From assembly GCA_023417785.1 (NCBI GenBank), contig JAEZEH010000142.1, positions 1 through 11,574 of the forward strand: 11,574 bases of DNA, read 5' to 3'. Source of the DNA: Bacteroidota bacterium. Lineage in GTDB: Bacteria; Bacteroidota; Bacteroidia; Cytophagales; Cyclobacteriaceae. Both the position numbers and the translations under genes were made by a program. Numbering within the stretch: the first letter of the stretch is position 1; each line of letters opens with the position of its first letter. The notes under the pieces are model-generated. The model saw nothing but the letters and a program-made list of their open reading frames with translations. It searched no databases and was not told the origin of the DNA. Below are positions 7,391-11,574 of the stretch, piece after piece.

Positions 7391-7418
7391 ATCATGAACT
7401 TACAGATGGAAAACAATA

Positions 7419-7447
7419 TTTTGTGGACCCATGATTTCTTATCTTTC
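7419..7447 (+). promoter_or_regulatory. Putative Bacteroidota-type promoter for the lipoprotein gene
   Basis: TTTTG at 7419-7423 could be the -33 element and TATCTTTC at 7440-7447 the -7 element (one mismatch to TAnnTTTG), separated by 16 bases, slightly short. Transcription would begin just before the ATG at 7464. This supports that start over the ATG at 7431, which would lie inside the promoter. Prediction by eye only. Confidence 0.35.
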
Positions 7448-7463
7448 GGAAAACACCAATAAT

Positions 7464-8666
7464 ATGATCAGAAATGTTATTGTCTCTCTCGCGATCATCG
7501 GGTGCATCGGTTGTCAAAACGCAAGAAGACAGGAAGATCATACGAAAAATGATGAGTGCGCCGCAGGCACCTTTGGATATGATTTGAAATTCCTCAAAGA
7601 AAAGGATGACGTAAAGGTGCTGGCTTTTGGTGACGCCCGGGTTATCGTGTCACCCAAATATCAGGGCAAAGTCTTTACGTCGACAGCGGAAGGAACGACG
7701 GGCCAGAGTTTCGGTTGGGTAAACTATTCGGCATTCGATAAGCAAGATCCTCACATGAATGCATATGGGGGCGAGAACAGGCTTTGGCTGGGACCCGAAG
7801 GCAACCGGTTTTCGTTGTTCTTCAAACCAGGAACGGAAATGACTTTTGCCAACTGGTTTACACCACCCCCCATCGACACTGAAAGCTGGAACGTTGAAGA
7901 GCAAAGTGAAACAGCAATCCGGATGTCGAAAGAAATGCAGCTTACGAATTATACCGGAACGCAATTCAGTATTCATATAGACCGTATGGTCAGAATCCTC
8001 GAACCGGATAAGATACAAGACATGTTAGGTGTTACGTTCCCGGAGGATGTTAAGAACGTCGGATATACCACAATTAATACTATTCAGAACGCGGGCGAGA
8101 AAGTCTGGACCCGTGAGTCGGGCGCCCCGTGTTTGTGGGTACTTGACATGTTCAATCCATCCTCCTCGACGTGGATCATCGTGCCGTTCAGAAAAGATGT
8201 TTCAGGAAAAATCGTCACATCGGATTACTTTGGAGAGGTATCCGAAGATCGGTTGCAGATACGCGATAGCATTATACTCTTCAAGGCGGATGGGCAATCG
8301 CGGGGCAAGATTGGCATCTCTCCGCACCGGGCCCGGCCGTTGGCGGGTAGCTTTGATCCGGAAAACAATATCCTAACCGTGGTAACCTTCGACGTTGATC
8401 CCAATGCAGTTTATCTTAACCAGGAGTGGACCACAGAAAAAGATGCGTTCGCGGGTGATGCGGTAAATGCCTATAACGATGGACCGCTCGAAGACGGGTC
8501 GCAAATGGGCCCATTCTATGAATTGGAAAGTGTGTCGCCCGCCGCATATCTGAAGCCCGGCGAATCGCTGACCCATAATCACAGTGTTTTTCACTTCACC
8601 GGGCCGGGTACCGAACTCAGGGGTATGCTCAAAACTTTGTTCGGTTTTGAAATGCCCTCTGAATAA
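7464..8666 (+). CDS. DUF6786-like lipoprotein
   Basis: A 400-residue protein of unknown function. The N-terminus MIRNVIVSLAIIGCIGCQN is a lipoprotein signal: C14 fits the lipobox IIGC best, with C17 as an alternative, so it should be anchored to a membrane and face the periplasm or the outside. The body is rich in beta strands and contains motifs I associate with DUF6786 proteins of Bacteroidota: GENRLWLGPEGNRFSLFF, NWFTPPPIDTESW and, near the end, GPFYELESVSPAAYLKPGE followed by LTHNHSVFHF. Those features suggest a beta-sandwich fold of the galactose-mutarotase kind, perhaps carbohydrate-related, but no catalytic site can be named. An in-frame ATG at 7431 would add 11 polar residues before the signal peptide and is less likely. 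It is on the same strand as its neighbours but separated from them by about 70 and 140 bp, so probably its own unit. Confidence 0.85.
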   Translation: MIRNVIVSLAIIGCIGCQNARRQEDHTKNDECAAGTFGYDLKFLKEKDDVKVLAFGDARVIVSPKYQGKVFTSTAEGTTGQSFGWVNYSAFDKQDPHMNAYGGENRLWLGPEGNRFSLFFKPGTEMTFANWFTPPPIDTESWNVEEQSETAIRMSKEMQLTNYTGTQFSIHIDRMVRILEPDKIQDMLGVTFPEDVKNVGYTTINTIQNAGEKVWTRESGAPCLWVLDMFNPSSSTWIIVPFRKDVSGKIVTSDYFGEVSEDRLQIRDSIILFKADGQSRGKIGISPHRARPLAGSFDPENNILTVVTFDVDPNAVYLNQEWTTEKDAFAGDAVNAYNDGPLEDGSQMGPFYELESVSPAAYLKPGESLTHNHSVFHFTGPGTELRGMLKTLFGFEMPSE

Positions 8667-8776
8667 AAAACAGCCGTCTACCGACCACCGTCAACGAGAG
8701 TTCTTTTTTGTAGTACCCGTTCCATTTTGGGTAGTTATCCACCGAAACAGCCCGTCGATAGGACGAACCATGTGGC

Positions 8777-8805
8777 TGGCATGTCTTTCGAATTATGACA
8801 TGCTA
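8777..8805 (+). promoter_or_regulatory. Inverted repeat abutting the egtB start codon
   Basis: TGGCATGTC (8777-8785) pairs with GACATGCTA (8797-8805), giving 9 base pairs in RNA with one G-U, around an 11-base loop that itself contains the palindrome TTCGAA. The perfect core is GCATGTC/GACATGC. The right arm ends on the A of the egtB ATG. It could be a protein operator or an RNA hairpin that limits ribosome access. The remaining gap (8667-8776) shows no clear gene or terminator. Confidence 0.45.
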
Positions 8806-9962
8806 TGACGCTGTCAGATCAATACGTAAAAGTACGCCGACATAGTGAATCCATTTGCGAGCCGCTGATGACCGAGGACTATGTTGTGCAACCGGTTGTG
8901 GATGTCAGTCCACCAAAATGGCACCTCGCCCATACCACATGGTTTTGGGAGGAATTTGTTCTCGCACCTTTTTACAAAGGGTATCAACGATTTCATCCGC
9001 GCTATTCCTTTTTGTTCAACAGCTACTACAATACATTCGGCGACAGGGTGTTGAGGCTCCATCGCGGTAACATGTCGAGACCAACAGTCGACGAGATCCG
9101 CGCTTACCGAAGTCACGTGGATTCGAATATGATGGTGTTTCTAACACAGGTACCCGCAGGGTTATCACAACTCATCCAGACAGGCCTCAATCACGAGCAG
9201 CAGCATCAGGAGCTTTTGTTTACGGATATTAAATTTATCCTCGGCCACAATCCATTATTTCCTCCATATGATGAGGATTTCAGGGAAACAATTCCGGTAT
9301 CCGCAAAGCGGGATTTTATTTCTGCAACGGAAGGACTATATACTATCGGTCACCAGGGTGACGGTTTTTCGTTCGACAATGAACACGCTGTTCATCAGGT
9401 GTTTCTCAGTGATTTTGAAATTGCCTCCACGCTGGTGACGAATGGCGAGTACCTCGAATTCATCGAAGACAATGGATATGCCGTACCCCACCACTGGCAT
9501 AGCGATGGCTGGGCATGGGTTACTGAAAACGGCATACACGCACCGTTGTACTGGCACAAGATTGACGGCGCATGGCATCGGTTTGCGCTGAGTGGTTTCG
9601 AAATTGTGAGTCCATCCGAACCGGTTACGCACATCAGTTTTTATGAAGCATTCGCATTTGCTCAATGGAAAGGCATGCGCCTTCCGACAGAGTTCGAATG
9701 GGAAGCCGCGAGCGATCAGTTTGAATGGGGCCAGCGGTGGGAGTACACCAATAGCGCCTATTTACCTTATCCTGGATACGTTAAACCGGAAGGCGCGGTC
9801 GGGGAGTACAACGGAAAATTTATGGTAAATCAAATGGTGCTTCGGGGTGCCTCGATAGCTACTCCGCAGGGGCACTCCAGGAAAACGTACAGGAATTTTT
9901 TTTCTCCACATTTGCAATGGCAGTTCAATGGGATCAGACTTTGTAAGGACGGCAAGAGCTAA
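8805..9962 (+). CDS. egtB: Ergothioneine biosynthesis protein EgtB (sulfoxide synthase)
   Basis: Non-heme iron enzyme that joins hercynine to a thiol substrate with O2 to form the sulfoxide precursor of ergothioneine, in the cytoplasm. The 385-residue protein has the two family domains: a DinB-like helical domain (about 5-155) and a formylglycine-generating-enzyme-like domain (about 174-380). The iron ligands are visible: H43 in HLAHTTWFWEEF, and H130 and H134 in NHEQQHQE. An SYY motif (Y74, Y75) followed by RLHRGNMSRPT matches, from memory, the tyrosine pair of type II EgtB from Chloracidobacterium, which uses cysteine directly. No egtA or egtC is nearby, which agrees. The usual C-terminal RGGSCATP reads RGASIATP here and RWQF reads QWQF. 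It overlaps egtD by 35 bp, so the two are co-translated. Identity is secure; donor choice is inferred. Confidence 0.95.
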   Translation: MTLSDQYVKVRRHSESICEPLMTEDYVVQPVVDVSPPKWHLAHTTWFWEEFVLAPFYKGYQRFHPRYSFLFNSYYNTFGDRVLRLHRGNMSRPTVDEIRAYRSHVDSNMMVFLTQVPAGLSQLIQTGLNHEQQHQELLFTDIKFILGHNPLFPPYDEDFRETIPVSAKRDFISATEGLYTIGHQGDGFSFDNEHAVHQVFLSDFEIASTLVTNGEYLEFIEDNGYAVPHHWHSDGWAWVTENGIHAPLYWHKIDGAWHRFALSGFEIVSPSEPVTHISFYEAFAFAQWKGMRLPTEFEWEAASDQFEWGQRWEYTNSAYLPYPGYVKPEGAVGEYNGKFMVNQMVLRGASIATPQGHSRKTYRNFFSPHLQWQFNGIRLCKDGKS

Positions 9963-10917
9963 GATACAGGAATCAAACACGCTGGACGTGGTAATTCAGG
10001 GGTTGCAACGCACGCCGAAACAGATTCCCAGTTTTTTACTTTACGACAAGGAAGGTGACAAACTGTTTCGTGAAATTATGCAGCTTCCGGAGTATTACCT
10101 CACCCGTTGTGAGGCGGAAATACTGCAGAATCAGTCGTTGCTGATGGCTGAGCATTTTACCACCGATAATACGCCTTTTGATATTGTTGAACTCGGGGCA
10201 GGGGATGGCACGAAAACGGAGCTTCTGCTTCGCGTCTTGCTTGAACAAAACGCCGACTTCAGATACCTGCCTGTTGATGTTTCGGAGAATGTACTTCAGT
10301 TGCTTTCGGAGCGTCTTCGGAAGAATCTTCCAGCGCTGAGGGTGGAGCCGATACATGGCCGGATTGAATACATACATGATGTACTTCACCACGAACCGCG
10401 CAAGGTATTTCTTTACCTCGGAGCGAATATCGGTAACTTTGCCATTTTTCAGGCGGAGGACTTTCTCCGCGGTATAGCCGATGCCATGGATGATCGCGAT
10501 ATGCTGCTCATCGGCTTCGACCTTAAGAAAGATCCCCGCCGGATTTTATCCGCTTACGATGATCACTCCGGCGTTACGGCGAGGTTTAATCTGAATTTGC
10601 TGCAACGGCTGAACCGAGAGTTCGGTGCTGACTTCAATCTCCGGCAGTTTCAACACGTTCCTACTTATGATCCTGAAACAGGTGTGACAAAAAGCTTTCT
10701 GGTGAGCCGCGCCGACCAAAGGGTTCGTTTTCGCGACAGCGGAGTAGCCATTGACTTTTCGGCCTGGGAAACTATTCACACAGAAGTTTCCGTCAAATAC
10801 AACATGCAGGATATCCGCCGACTCGCCATTGGTAGCGGCCTGGAAGTGGTTGATACTTTCACCGAAAGCAAAGGCTGGTTCGCTGATGTGTTGTTCTCTC
10901 GCATCCAAAAAGATTGA
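9928..10917 (+). CDS. egtD: L-histidine N(alpha)-methyltransferase EgtD
   Basis: Adds three methyl groups from S-adenosylmethionine to the amino group of histidine, giving hercynine, the substrate of EgtB. At 329 residues it has normal length. The SAM-binding motif is ELGAGDGTKT (89-98). Histidine-binding residues line up with those of mycobacterial EgtD: N170 in GANIGNF, Y210 in SAYDDHSGVTARFNLN, and E286 and S288 in HTEVSVKYN. The family N-terminus (PKQIPSFLLYD, then LPEYYLTRCEAEIL) is complete. The ATG at 9928 is the only ATG before residue 51 and lies inside egtB, giving coupled expression. The pair egtB-egtD supplies the two committed steps; the final C-S lyase (EgtE-like) is not in this window and may be encoded elsewhere. 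Confidence 0.95.
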   Translation: MGSDFVRTARAKIQESNTLDVVIQGLQRTPKQIPSFLLYDKEGDKLFREIMQLPEYYLTRCEAEILQNQSLLMAEHFTTDNTPFDIVELGAGDGTKTELLLRVLLEQNADFRYLPVDVSENVLQLLSERLRKNLPALRVEPIHGRIEYIHDVLHHEPRKVFLYLGANIGNFAIFQAEDFLRGIADAMDDRDMLLIGFDLKKDPRRILSAYDDHSGVTARFNLNLLQRLNREFGADFNLRQFQHVPTYDPETGVTKSFLVSRADQRVRFRDSGVAIDFSAWETIHTEVSVKYNMQDIRRLAIGSGLEVVDTFTESKGWFADVLFSRIQKD

Positions 10918-10930
10918 CATATCAAGGAGC

Positions 10931-11345
10931 GGTTCGTGTACAAAAATGCGCGGGGATCCCCTTCAGTTAAAGGGCGAGGGCGGGAAATTGGGTTACTGAG
11001 TGCCTGCGCTGTATTCTATGGATAAAAGAGAAGCCGCCATTTTCAATACAAATATGGACAGTAGGTAGGGTTTTTGGCTGTGACCGCCGACGACCAGAAG
11101 AAGGTCCGCCGATTTTAAAGAAAACCCCTTTCGAATTTAAATTCTTTTCGGATGCCGGGAAGACATTTAGAATATTTTGTTAGGTCGATTCCGTTCAATC
11201 TTTTTATTGACGCCGGTGGAAGAATCGTCTACCCAGGACTGGCATCCCACCAAGCTTGAACCGGAGCGCGGTCGGAGGATCGACGTTTGTCAACGCTTAT
11301 GATGCATTATTGGATGAATTGATTCAATTATCCCAAAAGAAATAG
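10931..11345 (+). pseudogene. Decayed thioredoxin/TlpA-like gene, at least five frameshifts
   Basis: No intact gene lies between egtD and the response regulator, but translating all three forward frames gives, in the right order and spacing, the blocks of a TlpA-type thioredoxin domain. They are: MRGDPLQLKGEGGK (from 10946, frame 2); NWVTECLRC (from 10986, frame 0), matching the redox-site pattern WxTxCxxC; FLAVTADDQKKVRRF (from 11071, frame 1); LKKTPFEFKFFSDAGKTF (from 11115, frame 0); SIPFNLFIDAGGRIVYPG (from 11185, frame 1), with the cis-proline strand; and GSTFVNAYDALLDELIQL (about 11277-11330, frame 0), ending at a TAG at 11343. The total, about 133 codons, equals one such domain. No start codon or signal peptide is recognisable upstream, so the 5' part is probably lost as well. 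Neighbouring genes are intact, which argues for genuine decay rather than poor sequence quality. The block boundaries are approximate. Confidence 0.78.
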
Positions 11346-11482
11346 TATCGATCGGGAAAGGCGCTATAAAGGTTCGGCTATTGAACTTATATTCGGATCC
11401 CAAATGTTGGGTTGAGCCCGGGGGATTGACAATACGCCGTTTTTTCGGTAACTCGAACTAACATTAACCTGAAACGACTTCC

Positions 11483-11574
11483 ATGACCAACATAATCATT
11501 GCCGATGATCATCAGATGTTTATCGATGGTTTGAGGTCGATGCTCGAGGAAATCGAGGGCATCCGCGTAATAGG
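11483..11574 (+). CDS. Response regulator, N-terminal fragment (NarL/FixJ type; cut by window end)
   Basis: Thirty codons are visible. MTNIIIADDHQMFIDGLRSM is the start of a receiver domain: D8 and D9 are the acidic pocket residues that hold Mg2+ next to the phosphoacceptor aspartate, which lies beyond the window. The ADDHxMFxxGL pattern is typical of two-component regulators with a LuxR-type DNA-binding domain, so a transcription factor responding to a sensor kinase is expected. Neither the output domain nor the kinase can be seen. The 137 bp before it (11346-11482) contain no gene. A TTGACA at 11426-11431 could be part of a promoter, but no good partner element follows at the right distance. 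Confidence 0.88.
   Translation, partial: MTNIIIADDHQMFIDGLRSMLEEIEGIRVI

Noticed and set aside
8584..8808. Open frame of 74 codons running from the end of the DUF6786-like gene to the egtB start
   Set aside because: Half of it lies inside the conserved 3' end of the lipoprotein gene in another frame, and the rest has no recognisable pattern; treated as chance.
10751..10999. Open frame of 82 codons overlapping the end of egtD
   Set aside because: Its first two thirds are an out-of-frame reading of egtD. Only the last part (from 10946) carries meaning, as the first block of the thioredoxin-like pseudogene.
11426..11454. TTGACA with a following TAACTC as a promoter for the response regulator
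   Set aside because: The second element matches neither TATAAT nor TAnnTTTG well enough to call.

Overview
The window looks like chromosomal DNA from a member of the Bacteroidota, probably of the Cytophagales or a nearby group. The clues are the style of the ECF sigma factor, the DUF6786-type lipoprotein, the outer-membrane style repeat protein, the weak use of Shine-Dalgarno sites and the moderate GC content. This assignment rests on protein-family resemblance, not on a marker gene. No rRNA, tRNA, CRISPR array, insertion sequence or integrase was seen.

Layout. At 3-1073 (+) is the 3' part of a membrane-bound class III adenylate cyclase. At 1171-2502 (+) is a secreted surface protein made of short GxQxxGxxN repeats. 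At 2599-4038 (-) is a MATE efflux transporter. Then comes a tight, overlapping minus-strand operon read from 5701 down to 4223: an ECF sigma factor, a 92-residue helical protein resembling the N-terminal part of anti-sigma factors, and a ClpP paralogue. A 138 bp divergent promoter region separates it from a plus-strand operon: an OsmC-type peroxiredoxin, a double-ACT-domain protein and an ArsR-family regulator, each overlapping the next (5840-7390). A lipoprotein of the DUF6786 type follows (7464-8666). Next come egtB and egtD, the two core enzymes of ergothioneine synthesis, overlapping by 35 bp (8805-10917). Downstream lies a heavily frameshifted remnant of a thioredoxin/TlpA-like gene (about 10931-11345). 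The window ends inside a NarL/FixJ-type response regulator (from 11483).

How the genes fit together. The right-hand half has a redox theme: OsmC (peroxide reduction), an ArsR regulator with several cysteines, ergothioneine synthesis (a low-molecular-weight thiol/thione antioxidant) and a dead thioredoxin-like gene. The most unusual unit is sigma factor / putative anti-sigma / ClpP. The physical overlaps suggest the three are made together, and the arrangement invites the hypothesis that this ClpP takes part in releasing or turning over the sigma factor's partner. That is inference from gene order only.
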